A stretch of DNA of 64,000 bases from Enteractinococcus fodinae (GTDB lineage Bacteria; Actinomycetota; Actinomycetes; Actinomycetales; Micrococcaceae): positions 744,001 through 808,000 of the forward strand of contig NZ_JAVDYJ010000001.1 in assembly GCF_031458395.1 (NCBI RefSeq), given 5' to 3'. The translations under genes were made by a program, and so were the position numbers. The notes under the pieces were generated by a model. The model saw nothing but the letters and a program-made list of their open reading frames with translations. It did not search any database and had not been told where the DNA came from. Of the stretch, positions 53,904 through 63,489 are shown piece by piece (the stretch's first letter is position 1; every line of letters starts with the position of its first letter).

Positions 53904-55399
53904 TGTACCGCTGCTATACCGGGACCCACATCCGTGAGGCTGAACAGCCACGGCTGGCAGCCGGTGAAGGACCCACCCTGATGCGCACCGCGGCCTGGGG
54001 ACTGGCGCAGCACACCCTGGATTTTCTACGACACCGGGGGCGGATTTATGGCAGCCGCGTCATAGGTCTGGTGGGTAAAGGCAATAACGGGGGCGACACC
54101 CTGTGGGCCTTAAGTTTTCTCGCGTCCCGAGGCGTGCACATCGAAGCCGTGCCGATCACCGCTGACCCAGACCAGCTCCACCCCGCCGCCCGGACAGCGT
54201 TTCGCACAGCGGGCGGCCGCTTCACGACCCGCATTGACCACGCAGCCGATGTAGTTCTTGACGGGGTGTTTGGTACCGGCTTCAGTGGTAGCTTCGATAT
54301 GCCGACCTATTTGGCAGACCGCAACCTGCACATTCCTGCTACCGCAGGCATCATCGCGTGTGACATCCCCTCGGGGGTGCATGCTGACACCGGGGACATC
54401 CCGGGTGCGAGTCTGCAAGCCGATGTGACCGTGACCTTTGGCGGGCCCAAAGTCGGGCTCCTTGTCGGAGCTGGCGCACACCATGCCGGCCGGATTCACG
54501 TCATTGATATTGGCATCGGACCAGAATTAGCATCGATTGAAGCCCCGTGGTGGGTTGCCGAGCACACCGATGTGGCCCGCTACTACGGTGGCCCACGGTG
54601 GGATGCGCACAAATATTCCCGAGGGGTGCTCAGTGTCGTGGCAGGCTCACCGGAATACCCCGGGGCCGCAGTCCTGGTGACTCAGGCTGCCACCGCTACC
54701 GGCGTGGGCTATCTGAGTTTGGTCGCTGAACCACCGCGGGGCAAAATCGTCGCCGACCACGTCATAGCCGCCACCCCACAAGTAGTGGTCGAAGACAATA
54801 TCACGCCCAAAGCCACCGCACTCGTGATCGGCCCTGGTCTTGGCACTACGGTGCGCGGCCAACACTCCGCTACCGCAGCGTTGGAAACCGGCGCCCAACA
54901 CGACTTACCGGTGCTCGTCGACGCTTCGGGTCTGGATGTCTTAGCGGCCCAGCATTTCGAGGCTCACTATGCCGCATTGGTCTTGACACCACACGTGGGG
55001 GAAATGCGGCGCCTGACCCAGCGGCTCGCCCCCGATCTGACCGACCAAGACGTGGCAGCTCAAGCCGAAACCTTCGCCCAACGGTTTGGGGTGTGGGTGG
55101 TGCTGAAATCCGCAACCACCTACATCTTTGGTCCCACCGGCCAGCGCAGCCTGCACCCGCCCTACACCGCTGAACTTGCCACCGCCGGCACCGGCGACAC
55201 GCTCGCCGGGATCCTGGGCGCCGGATTGTCCACCGTAGACCCCGACGACCCCGCGATCTCGGATCGAGTGTTTGGCCTCATGGTCGCCGGAGTCCGGTTG
55301 CATTCGATGGCCGGCCAGCTAGCAGCAGCCGACGGCGGGGTTGTCGTCTCGAGCTTGGCTGACTACATTCGCCAAGCAAAGCAGTTCGGTCTGGAATAA
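53903..55399 (+). CDS. nnr: Bifunctional NAD(P)H-hydrate epimerase/dehydratase
   Basis: 498 aa repair enzyme for hydrated NAD(P)H. N-terminal YjeF_N epimerase (GLVGKGNNGGDTLWALSFLA, DGVFGTGFSG, CDIPSGVHADTG) and C-terminal ADP/ATP-dependent dehydratase (VVAGSPEYPGAAVLVTQAA, VLTPHVGEMRRL, TAGTGDTLAGILGAGLS). The ATG overlaps the acpS stop. In this clade it typically sits between acpS and alr. Confidence 0.95.
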   Translation: MYRCYTGTHIREAEQPRLAAGEGPTLMRTAAWGLAQHTLDFLRHRGRIYGSRVIGLVGKGNNGGDTLWALSFLASRGVHIEAVPITADPDQLHPAARTAFRTAGGRFTTRIDHAADVVLDGVFGTGFSGSFDMPTYLADRNLHIPATAGIIACDIPSGVHADTGDIPGASLQADVTVTFGGPKVGLLVGAGAHHAGRIHVIDIGIGPELASIEAPWWVAEHTDVARYYGGPRWDAHKYSRGVLSVVAGSPEYPGAAVLVTQAATATGVGYLSLVAEPPRGKIVADHVIAATPQVVVEDNITPKATALVIGPGLGTTVRGQHSATAALETGAQHDLPVLVDASGLDVLAAQHFEAHYAALVLTPHVGEMRRLTQRLAPDLTDQDVAAQAETFAQRFGVWVVLKSATTYIFGPTGQRSLHPPYTAELATAGTGDTLAGILGAGLSTVDPDDPAISDRVFGLMVAGVRLHSMAGQLAAADGGVVVSSLADYIRQAKQFGLE

Positions 55400-55408
55400 T
55401 AGACCATT

Positions 55409-56560
55409 ATGGCTACCTCCTGGACCGCAGAACCAGAGCGTTGGGTGACAATTGATCACGCAGCGCTCGCACACAACGTCGAAACCATCGCCCGCTGGGT
55501 CAAACCCGCCCAGGTGATGGCTGTGGTCAAAGCCGACGGTTACGGCCACGGCGCGGTCGAAGTCGCCAAAACCGCTGTGGCTGCCGGGGCCACCTGGATC
55601 GGGACCGCCCACATTCGCGAAGCGCTCGAGTTACGCGAAGCCGGCATCACCGCCCCTCTACTGGCCTGGTTGCACACCATCCGGACGCCCTTTCGAGCGG
55701 CCATTGAACACAACATCGATATCGGGGTCTCCGGCCCAGAAATCGAAATGGTCGCCGAAGCCGCACGCGCTGCTGACCTGCCAGCCCGCATTCATCTGAA
55801 AATCGACACCGGCCTGTCACGCAACGGTGCGGCCCCCGAACAGTGGGATGAGTTGTGCAAACGCGCCTCCGAACTCCAACAGACCGGCATCGTGCGCGTC
55901 GTGGGGGTCTTTACCCATTTCGCCACCGCCGATGACCCCGACGGGGAAGCCGCCGTGGATGAACAGCTCGCCGCCTACCACCAAGCCGTGGATACCGCCC
56001 GCAAACACGGACTGACCGTCGACGTCCGCCACGTTGCGAATTCACCGGCGCTGCTGTCGCGGCCTGATACGCACTTGGATATGGTGCGGGCCGGGGTCGC
56101 GATCTATGGGTTGAGCCCCTTTGCCGAACGCACCCCCGAGGATCTCGGGCTGCGCCAGGTGATGAGTTTTGGCACCACCGTGGCCAATAATAAGCCTGCT
56201 GATGAAGGCACCGGAGTGTCCTACGGCTACGCCTACCGCTGTCAGACTCCCACGCGGCTAGCACTGGTGCCGTGTGGCTATGCCGACGGGGTGCCGCGCA
56301 TCGCCGAAGGAGCCCCCGTGTGGATTGACGGCAACTATTACCGCGTGGCCGGCCGTATTGCCATGGATCAGTTCGTCGTTGACCTCAATACCGACCGCGA
56401 CGATGAACTTACCGCCCCCGTCGGGGCGCCCGTGGAACTGTTCGGCCCAAAGTCCGGGCTCACCTCCGATGCATGGGCCCTGGCTGCCGGCACGATCAAC
56501 TACGAACTCGTCACGCGGATCGGTGCGCGCGTGCCACGCATCCACAAGCCTTGGATCTAA
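55409..56560 (+). CDS. alr: Alanine racemase
   Basis: 383 aa PLP enzyme making D-Ala for peptidoglycan. PLP Lys in AVVKADGYGHGA (about residue 40), HLKIDTGLSRNG, and the catalytic Tyr in VSYGYAYR with GRIAMDQFVVDL. Family consensus has SYG-H/R-xY; the Tyr is kept. It lies 9 bases after nnr. Confidence 0.95.
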   Translation: MATSWTAEPERWVTIDHAALAHNVETIARWVKPAQVMAVVKADGYGHGAVEVAKTAVAAGATWIGTAHIREALELREAGITAPLLAWLHTIRTPFRAAIEHNIDIGVSGPEIEMVAEAARAADLPARIHLKIDTGLSRNGAAPEQWDELCKRASELQQTGIVRVVGVFTHFATADDPDGEAAVDEQLAAYHQAVDTARKHGLTVDVRHVANSPALLSRPDTHLDMVRAGVAIYGLSPFAERTPEDLGLRQVMSFGTTVANNKPADEGTGVSYGYAYRCQTPTRLALVPCGYADGVPRIAEGAPVWIDGNYYRVAGRIAMDQFVVDLNTDRDDELTAPVGAPVELFGPKSGLTSDAWALAAGTINYELVTRIGARVPRIHKPWI

Positions 56561-56562
56561 CC

Positions 56563-57057
56563 ATGCAACAACGTTATGAACTCGCCGACCTCGCCGATAC
56601 CCAAGCACTTGCCACCCGGGTCGCCGCTCAGCTGCGCGCCGGCGATGTCATTATCCTCACCGGCGATCTGGGGGCCGGCAAAACCACCTTCACCCAGGCC
56701 ATGGCGAAAGCCCTGGGGATCACCGCACCGATTACTTCGCCCACCTTTGTGTTAGCCCGTCACCACAACCATCCGGCGGATGGGCTCAATCTGGTCCACG
56801 TCGACGCGTACCGCATCACCGGCGCCGACGAGTTGGCCAGTCTCGATTTGGAAACGTGGCTGACCGACTCGGTGGTGGTCATCGAATGGGGACGCGGCAC
56901 CGCCGAAGACCTGACCGACTCCTACCTTGATATCGAGCTGATCCGCCCCGGAGCTTCCACCGACGAATTGGTCACCGACTTTTCCGACGACGAGGTCGAT
57001 GAATCCCGCAGCGCGATTCTGACCGGCTACGGACCGCGCTGGGAAGGACAACTATGA
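56563..57057 (+). CDS. tsaE: tRNA t6A biosynthesis ATPase TsaE
   Basis: 164 aa from ATG at 56563, 2 bases after the alr stop. Walker A GDLGAGKTTFTQ, TSPTFVLARHH and IEWGRG motifs. With TsaB and TsaD it makes threonylcarbamoyl-adenosine at tRNA position 37. A C-terminal acidic stretch (FSDDEVDES) is extra. Stop overlaps tsaB ATG. Confidence 0.95.
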   Translation: MQQRYELADLADTQALATRVAAQLRAGDVIILTGDLGAGKTTFTQAMAKALGITAPITSPTFVLARHHNHPADGLNLVHVDAYRITGADELASLDLETWLTDSVVVIEWGRGTAEDLTDSYLDIELIRPGASTDELVTDFSDDEVDESRSAILTGYGPRWEGQL

Positions 57058-57728
57058 GTACCACGTATTTAGCCATGGACACCTCGGCGACTGCCTCGGC
57101 GGCAGTCTACCGCGACGGCCAAACCATTGCCCACCGGGCAACCGACTCGCACCGCAACCACTCGGAGGTCCTGGCCGGATTCATCACCGAGGTCCTGGCA
57201 GAAGCGGGCCTGGACCCCCACAACCCGCAAGCTCTCGATGGGATCTTCGTGGGTGTCGGACCGGGGCCGTTCACCGGACTACGAGCAGGCATTATTACCG
57301 CCCAAACCCTGGCGCACACCTGGCAGGTCCCGGTCTACGGGGTGCTCAGCCATGATGGGTTGGCCCACCGTGTGGCACCTGCAGCCTTCCGCATCGGGGC
57401 CGAAGAATTCATCGTGGCCACTGACGCCCGACGCAAAGAGGTCTACTGGGCCCACTACGACAACATTGGCGGTCAACCCCAGCGACTGCACGGACCTTTC
57501 GTGACCGACCCGCAAGACGTGACCAAACTGCCGGTCTACGGTGCCGGAGCTGGACTGTACCCCGAGGTCCTGCATGGCATGACCGGGTATACCGATGCGG
57601 TCCCAGACGCCGCCGATATCGCCGCGTTCGGCAGCCTTGCGCTGCGCCGCGGGAGCGAACTCTTACCCGTCGAACCACAATATTTACGTGGTCACGATGC
57701 CCAGATCCCCAAAAACCTGCGCCCATGA
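57054..57728 (+). CDS. tsaB: tRNA t6A biosynthesis protein TsaB
   Basis: 224 aa ASKHA-fold partner of TsaD. YLAMDTSATASAAVYRDG, RNHSEVLAG and GVGPGPFTGLRAGIITAQTLA are diagnostic. Overlaps both neighbours by 4 bases (ATGA junctions), so translation is coupled across tsaE-tsaB-rimI. Confidence 0.95.
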   Translation: MSTTYLAMDTSATASAAVYRDGQTIAHRATDSHRNHSEVLAGFITEVLAEAGLDPHNPQALDGIFVGVGPGPFTGLRAGIITAQTLAHTWQVPVYGVLSHDGLAHRVAPAAFRIGAEEFIVATDARRKEVYWAHYDNIGGQPQRLHGPFVTDPQDVTKLPVYGAGAGLYPEVLHGMTGYTDAVPDAADIAAFGSLALRRGSELLPVEPQYLRGHDAQIPKNLRP

Positions 57729-58255
57729 CCATCCCCGAACCCCTCGTGCTGCCCACCGGCTACACGCAACGAGCCTGGACCGCCGCAGATGTGGCACCCG
57801 TGGCCGAGCTGGACGCGACAGTGTTTGGTCCCGACGCCTGGTCCCTGGACATCTTCACCGCCGAATACCAAGCCTCAGTACATAAGAACCCCGACCGGTT
57901 CTACCAGGTGATCACCCACCGAGGCGTTATCGTTGGTTTTGCGGGGCTGCTCTATGGGCCACCGTTTGCCGACATCACCACCATTGGCGTCCACCCGGAC
58001 CACACCGGCAAAAAGCTCGGAGCCACATTACTGCTCTGGCTCATCCGCACCGCCCACGAGCTGGGAGCCGAGGACCTCTTATTAGAAGTTCGAGCAGATA
58101 ACACCGTGGCCCAACAGCTTTATGCCGACAACGGATTCACCCACATCCACACGCGCCCCCGGTATTATCCTGGCGGTATCGACGCCTGGGTGATGCGCAA
58201 ACGGCTGCGCGAACCCGGCCCATCCACAGCCACCGCGCTGTCCAGTAAGGAGTAA
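57725..58255 (+). CDS. rimI: Ribosomal-protein-alanine N-acetyltransferase RimI-like (GNAT)
   Basis: 176 aa GNAT protein. The acetyl-CoA motif A reads TTIGVHPDHTGKKLGATLL, followed by LLEVRADNTVAQQLYADNGF and YYPGGIDAWVM. In E. coli RimI acetylates S18; in Actinobacteria it is found between tsaB and tsaD as here. Substrate not proven. Confidence 0.93.
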   Translation: MTIPEPLVLPTGYTQRAWTAADVAPVAELDATVFGPDAWSLDIFTAEYQASVHKNPDRFYQVITHRGVIVGFAGLLYGPPFADITTIGVHPDHTGKKLGATLLLWLIRTAHELGAEDLLLEVRADNTVAQQLYADNGFTHIHTRPRYYPGGIDAWVMRKRLREPGPSTATALSSKE

Positions 58256-58256
58256 C

Positions 58257-59330
58257 ATGACAGGCCCCATCGTGGTAGGCATTGAAACCTCGTGCGACGA
58301 AACCGGTGTCGGCATTGTGTCCGGGACGAAACTCTTGGCCCATCAGGTCGCTTCCTCTATGGACGACCACGTGGCCTTCGGGGGTGTGATCCCAGAAATC
58401 GCAGCGCGTGCCCACGTCACGGAATTCCTGCCCGTCCTCAACGCTGCTCTCGACGAAGCGCAGCTCGACTTGGCTGATATTGATGCCATCGCTGTGACCG
58501 CCGGACCGGGTCTGGCCGGGGCACTGATGGTCGGTGTCGCCGGGGCCAAAGCGCTCGCGGTCGCCACCGGCAAACCCCTCTACGGCATCAATCACCTCAT
58601 CGCGCATATCGGGGTGGGTTACCTCGATGATGTTGCCGCTGATCTGGGCAACAGCAGCCAACTTGGGGCGTTACTGGTATCCGGCGGGCACACCGAAATG
58701 CTCAAGATCAACTCCCTGACCTCCGACGTGGAATTACTTGGCAGTACCATTGATGATGCCGCCGGTGAAGCCTACGACAAGGTCGCGCGGCTCATCGGGG
58801 CAGGCTATCCGGGTGGTCCCGCCATCGACAAGATGGCCAAGGAAGGCGACCCGCAGGCCTTCCGTTTTCCGCGCGGGTTGAGCGCACCCAAAAACATGGG
58901 TACCCCAGAAACCCCTGGCAAAGACCGCTATAACTGGTCGTTTTCTGGTTTGAAAACCGCCGTCTCCCGGGCCGTGGAACAGTACCACCTGCGTGACCTG
59001 CCCGTCCCAGCCAATGACATTGCCGCTTCCTTCCAGGAAGCGGTGGCAGATGTGATTACCAAAAAGACTGTGCTGGCGGCCTCCGAGCACGGTATCGACC
59101 ACATTCTGCTGGGCGGGGGAGTGGCTGCGAACTCTCGACTCCGGCAACTGCTGACCGAAAGAACCCACGCTGCAGGTATCGGCTTGACCATCCCGCCCTT
59201 GAACCTGTGCACCGATAACGGCGCGATGGTCGCAGCGCTTGGCGCTCAATTGGTGGCTGACGGAGTCTCCCCATCGGATTTGCAATTTTCTGCGGACCCA
59301 ACGCAACACGTCGGCATTGTGAGTGTCTGA
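58257..59330 (+). CDS. tsaD: tRNA N6-adenosine threonylcarbamoyltransferase TsaD
   Basis: 357 aa catalytic subunit of t6A synthesis. GIETSCDETGVGIV, IPEIAARAHVTEF, AGPGLAGALMVGVAGAK, INHLIAHI (metal ligands), LVSGGHTEM and GGGVAANSRLR are intact. It ends the overlapping acpS-to-tsaD run. Confidence 0.97.
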   Translation: MTGPIVVGIETSCDETGVGIVSGTKLLAHQVASSMDDHVAFGGVIPEIAARAHVTEFLPVLNAALDEAQLDLADIDAIAVTAGPGLAGALMVGVAGAKALAVATGKPLYGINHLIAHIGVGYLDDVAADLGNSSQLGALLVSGGHTEMLKINSLTSDVELLGSTIDDAAGEAYDKVARLIGAGYPGGPAIDKMAKEGDPQAFRFPRGLSAPKNMGTPETPGKDRYNWSFSGLKTAVSRAVEQYHLRDLPVPANDIAASFQEAVADVITKKTVLAASEHGIDHILLGGGVAANSRLRQLLTERTHAAGIGLTIPPLNLCTDNGAMVAALGAQLVADGVSPSDLQFSADPTQHVGIVSV

Positions 59331-59445
59331 CCTCAATCCGTGTCTGACGAGCTCTAAAGATTGCGGTAGGCGGTAGTGAACTGGTAGATCTCATACCGTA
59401 CCCGTCAGCGGTGTGTCGAACACGCCCGGATGAAAGGTCCCTCGT

Positions 59446-60870
59446 ATGTCGCCTACAACTGTTGCGCTGGCCATTTTATTACTGGGTGTCTTGGCACTGG
59501 TGGGCATCGCGGTGCGTGCCTACAGCAAAACCGCACAAAAACTCTTCCTCCCGGTCTCACTGATCGCAGGATTTATTGCCCTGATTGTCGGCCCGCAAGT
59601 TCTGGGTCGTTTGGGTGGTTGGCTCGGCTGGGACGGTCTCACCGAAGGCGGGCTTTTCGGGGCTGAGGTGATGTCCGTCTGGTCGGAAATCCCCGGCCTG
59701 CTGATCAGTGTGGTCTTCGCTGCCCTATTTCTTGGCAGCGCCATCCCTTCGCCCAAACGGGCAGTGACCTTGCTCGGGCCCCAATTATCTTTGGGCTTCA
59801 CGTTTGCCTCCGGCCAATATGTCATCGGCATGCTGCTGGCCGTATTAATCCTCGTGCCGCTGTTTAATGTCAGCCCGATGTTCGGTGCTCTGATCGAGAT
59901 CGGCTTCGAAGGCGGTCACGGTACGGCGGCCGGGATGGCACCGGTCATGACCGAGTTGGGCTTCGAAGAAGGCGGCGACCTCGCATTAGTGATGGCGACC
60001 GTTGGCATCCTATCCGGCGTGATTGTTGGCGTGATTGCGGTCAACTGGGCGGCCCGGCGAGGCCATTCAGAGACCCTGGATGTGAAATCGAATCAAGATC
60101 CTGAAATTGCCCAAGGCTTCTATCACCGGGACCAGCCTTCCGGCGGGGCGCAGACCGTTCGCTCAGAGTCGCTGGACACGTTGACGTTGCACATCGGTAT
60201 CATTGCCGTGGCGATCATCATTGGTCAAGGAATCTTGTCTGGCTTGCAGGCTGTCGAGCAGTGGCTGTGGGCCGATAGCATCGAGATCTTCGCCTACGTC
60301 CCACTGTTTCCACTTGCCATGCTGGGCGGCGTAATCATTCAGTTAGTTGCGGATAAAACCGGCCTGGCCAACTTGATCGACCGCGGCACCATGGAGCGTA
60401 TCCAAGGCCTGGCACTGGATACCCTGATCATCGCCGCTTTGGCCACGTTGTCCTTGGACGCTATCGCCAACAACATCGGCCCATTTGCCATCCTGGCGAT
60501 TGCCGGTATTGCCTGGAACGTGTTTGTGTTGTTCTTCCTGGCTCCCCGCTTTATCCAAAGTTACTGGTTCGAACGCGGTATCGCCGACTTCGGTCAGTCC
60601 ATGGGTGTCACCGCCACCGGGCTATTGTTGCTGCGCATGGCCGATCCCAAACAAGAAAGTCCCGCGTATGAAGCCTTTGGCTATAAACAGCTAGCGTTTG
60701 AGCCCTTCTTTGGTGGCGGGCTCGTGACGGCGGCATCGATACCCTTAATCGTGCAGCTTGGGCCCTACCCGCTGCTGATCGTGATGGCCGTGGTGCTGGT
60801 CGGGTCGATTCTCACCGGCTTGTTCTACTTCGGGAAACGCGACACCTTCGTCGTCAAGAGCATGCGGTAA
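59446..60870 (+). CDS. Sodium:glutamate symporter (GltS/ESS family)
   Basis: 474 aa with about ten or more transmembrane segments in two inverted halves. The signature loop GGHGTAAGMAPV (about 160) and the second-half LDAIANNIGPFAI segment match GltS-like proteins. It takes up glutamate with Na+. GAAAGG lies 8 bases before the ATG. It is convergent with the GCS2 ligase gene, only 2 bases apart. Glutamate import next to a glutamate-using ligase is suggestive but unproven. Confidence 0.85.
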   Translation: MSPTTVALAILLLGVLALVGIAVRAYSKTAQKLFLPVSLIAGFIALIVGPQVLGRLGGWLGWDGLTEGGLFGAEVMSVWSEIPGLLISVVFAALFLGSAIPSPKRAVTLLGPQLSLGFTFASGQYVIGMLLAVLILVPLFNVSPMFGALIEIGFEGGHGTAAGMAPVMTELGFEEGGDLALVMATVGILSGVIVGVIAVNWAARRGHSETLDVKSNQDPEIAQGFYHRDQPSGGAQTVRSESLDTLTLHIGIIAVAIIIGQGILSGLQAVEQWLWADSIEIFAYVPLFPLAMLGGVIIQLVADKTGLANLIDRGTMERIQGLALDTLIIAALATLSLDAIANNIGPFAILAIAGIAWNVFVLFFLAPRFIQSYWFERGIADFGQSMGVTATGLLLLRMADPKQESPAYEAFGYKQLAFEPFFGGGLVTAASIPLIVQLGPYPLLIVMAVVLVGSILTGLFYFGKRDTFVVKSMR

Positions 60871-60872
60871 CG

Positions 60873-62033
60873 CTAGCGCCAGGTCCGTAATGACTGGCCG
60901 GTCTCGGCTGCTGAATCCAGCACCAGAGCGGCCAGTTTTTCCTGGCTTACCCGATGTCCAAACGTCGATTGCGTCTGTGCACGCTGACGGGCCGCAGACG
61001 TGTCCGACCGGATCATGTCTTCAACCCAACTCAGTTCGCGAGCGCACTTGAGTTCGGCTGCAATGGGCTCCAACCGGTTCAGGGTCTGGTCGAGATGTTG
61101 AGTTACCGGCAACTGGGTGCCCGCCGTATCGATAATGATGTCGGCTTCAAGTCCGTACCGGGCCGCGCGCCACTTATTTTCTTGCACGAACCACGGCGGC
61201 AAGATATCAATCTCTCTGACCGCGTCCGCGTCGCCTCCGACGGCCTCATGGACTAAGCACTGCGTGAGGGCTGTGATAGCTCCAACCTGTTGTAAGGTGG
61301 CCACTCCGTCACAGACCCGTTGTTCGACGGTGCCAAAGCGCGGAACCGGCCGAATATCCCATCGCACCTCTGTGACATCATCGACCACGCCCACGTTGAA
61401 GAGGTCTCCCACGACGTGTTCGTACTCCGACCACTGATGAAATTGGAAGGGCAGACCGGTGGTGGGCAGCTGTTGGAATATTAGGGTGCGCTGTGATGCG
61501 TAACCGGTGTCGTAGCCACCCCAGTAGGGGCTTGAGGCACTTAGGGCCAGCATATGTGGGTAATACTGAATGAGGTAGTTCACCGCGGGCATCGCTTTGG
61601 CGACATGATCCAACCCGATATGGGCATGCACACCGTAGATCAGCATCTGATAGGCCCAGTACTGCGTTTTATCGAGTAACTTTTGGTAGCGCTGACCCGA
61701 CGAAATGCGTTCGTCTAACCCGAACGCAAAGGGGTGGGTCCCCTGGGAGAACAATGCCATATCGTCGGTATCGATCAGCTCCAAGATGTGGCGTCCGGCG
61801 GAGGCGAGTTGATCGAGGCCCTCGTCAACGGTGTTGCACACGCCGGTGACGAGTTCCAAGGTGTTGAGCATAAATTCGCCCACAATTTGATATGGCTCAT
61901 CCGAGGGCAGTTTCAGTTGTGCCAAGATATCGTCACTGACGTTGCGTAACTCTCCGGTGTCGGCGTCGACAAGCCCCAGCTCCCATTCAATACCAATGCT
62001 GGACTGAGCTGATTTTGCAAAATCTAAACGCAC
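60873..62033 (-). CDS. Glutamate-cysteine ligase-like carboxylate-amine ligase (GCS2/YbdK family)
   Basis: 386 aa from GTG at 62033, chosen because GGAGG lies 7 bases upstream; an open frame to 62168 is not family sequence. IGIEWELGLVD, GEFMLNTLELVTG, GVHAHIGLDH and FGTVEQRVCD are GCS2 motifs. Members make gamma-glutamylcysteine weakly or unknown amides; in mycolic-acid-free Actinobacteria a role beside MshC-type thiols is not established. Confidence 0.88.
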   Translation of the reverse strand: MRLDFAKSAQSSIGIEWELGLVDADTGELRNVSDDILAQLKLPSDEPYQIVGEFMLNTLELVTGVCNTVDEGLDQLASAGRHILELIDTDDMALFSQGTHPFAFGLDERISSGQRYQKLLDKTQYWAYQMLIYGVHAHIGLDHVAKAMPAVNYLIQYYPHMLALSASSPYWGGYDTGYASQRTLIFQQLPTTGLPFQFHQWSEYEHVVGDLFNVGVVDDVTEVRWDIRPVPRFGTVEQRVCDGVATLQQVGAITALTQCLVHEAVGGDADAVREIDILPPWFVQENKWRAARYGLEADIIIDTAGTQLPVTQHLDQTLNRLEPIAAELKCARELSWVEDMIRSDTSAARQRAQTQSTFGHRVSQEKLAALVLDSAAETGQSLRTWR

Positions 62034-62391
62034 CGTGAAGCCTCCTGTATATCTCCACTTCATCGTACCGGGCGGCAGTGTGGGAACGTAGCGTCTGCTG
62101 ATCTGAGACTCCGGGACGTTTCCCCAGAAATTCCTGGGAGTCTGTTGGTACTTCTTCGACGCGCACAAAACTTAGCCGATAATGAACTTACCAACAGGCG
62201 CAACCGGACTTTGGCATGAAATCGGTACGAATTGCACAGGCCGACGGATAGATGGGTCCAGTTTCTGAGCTTTATTTAAAGTTTTTCTGGCCGCAAATGG
62301 CGGCTTTCTGCGGTTTACATCAGTAGTGTGATCTGGATAACGTCATTCCGCCTTGCGCTAATTCAGGAAGGCTCACTAAACTGATGCGAAG

Positions 62392-62410
62392 TTAGCTTAG
62401 GCTGACCTAA
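62392..62410 (+). promoter_or_regulatory. DtxR/IdeR iron box
   Basis: The 19-base site matches the DtxR/IdeR consensus TTAGGTTAGGCTAACCTAA at 17 of 19 positions. It overlaps the -35 (CTGACC, 62402-62407) of a promoter with extended -10 TGCTAACGT (62422-62430, spacer 17). Fe(II)-DtxR should repress the operon. The rest of the 431-base gap 62034-62464 holds a small hairpin (GCCGC/GCGGC, 62290-62304) and no gene. Confidence 0.85.
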
Positions 62411-62464
62411 CTGCCTAAGGGTGCTAACGTATTATCTTACTCTGTCATTTTTGGAGACTGTAAC

Positions 62465-63475
62465 GTGAAAACAATTGGATTGACGCGCACTCGTGTAGCC
62501 GCTCTCTTTGCCATCGGAGCGCTGGGACTTAGTGCTTGCGGTTCCCCGGACGCTGATAGCGCCGAAGACACCAACGGCGGTGGCGATGATGCCGCGACCG
62601 TTGAAGTGACGGACATGGCTGGAACCGAGCACACTGTGCCTGCGGAGCCGTCCTCGGTCGTTGCCACCGACAACCGGCTCTTTCGCACGCTAGCCGAGTG
62701 GGACGTTGAACTCTCCGCCGCACCGGTAGATCTCATGCCCGCAAACATGGAGGTCCTGGAGAAATACACCCAGGACGAAGAGCTGCTCAACATCGGTAAC
62801 CACCGTGAACCAGACATGGAGATGGTGACCGCCGCGCAACCAGACCTGGTCATCAATGGCCAGCGTTTCACACAACACAGCGAAGCCATCGCCAGCGCTG
62901 TCGAAGACGGAGTGCCAATCGTCAACACCGACCTCGACACAGAGTCGGGCACCATTGACCAAGAATTCCGCGACCAAATGACGCTACTAGGGGAGGTCTT
63001 CGGGGAACAAGACCAAGCTTCGGAATTAATCGCAGACTTCGATGAAGCATTAGAACGCGCCCAAGAAGCCTACGATCCCGACGTCTCAGTCTCCGGGCTG
63101 ATCACCTCAGGTGGCGACATTAACTACTCAGCGCCAACTACCGGGCGTGCCATTGGCCCGCTGTATGACATTCTTGAGTTGACCCCCGCACTCGAGGACG
63201 ATGGCTCAAACGTCGACACCGGTGATGACATCTCCGTTGAGGCCATTGCCTCGGCGAATCCAGAATTTCTCATCGTGATGGACCGTGACGCAGCCGTGGG
63301 TGACGGTACTTCGGCAGGCGCGAAAGAGCTCATCGAAGAATCAGAAGCCTTGCAGAACGTGCCGGCGGTTGAAAACGATAACATCTACTACATGCCAGCA
63401 GACTTCTACGTCGCTGAGGATATCCAGAACTACACTCTCGTCCTCAACGAGCTGGCTGATATGTGGTCGGAATAA
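62465..63475 (+). CDS. Iron-siderophore ABC transporter substrate-binding lipoprotein
   Basis: 336 aa. Lipoprotein signal with lipobox LGLSAC (Cys about residue 20), a Gly/Asp-rich linker and a type III binding-protein fold (EVTDMAGTEHTVPAEPSSVV; EMVTAAQPDLVINGQR). It resembles FatB/CeuE-type siderophore receptors. GTG start. It is controlled by the upstream DtxR box and followed 14 bases later by its permease. Confidence 0.92.
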   Translation: MKTIGLTRTRVAALFAIGALGLSACGSPDADSAEDTNGGGDDAATVEVTDMAGTEHTVPAEPSSVVATDNRLFRTLAEWDVELSAAPVDLMPANMEVLEKYTQDEELLNIGNHREPDMEMVTAAQPDLVINGQRFTQHSEAIASAVEDGVPIVNTDLDTESGTIDQEFRDQMTLLGEVFGEQDQASELIADFDEALERAQEAYDPDVSVSGLITSGGDINYSAPTTGRAIGPLYDILELTPALEDDGSNVDTGDDISVEAIASANPEFLIVMDRDAAVGDGTSAGAKELIEESEALQNVPAVENDNIYYMPADFYVAEDIQNYTLVLNELADMWSE

Positions 63476-63489
63476 TCTAAAGGCTTTGC

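Noticed and set aside
62034-62168. 45-residue extension of the GCS2 ligase
   Set aside because: GGAGG and the family start point to GTG at 62033.
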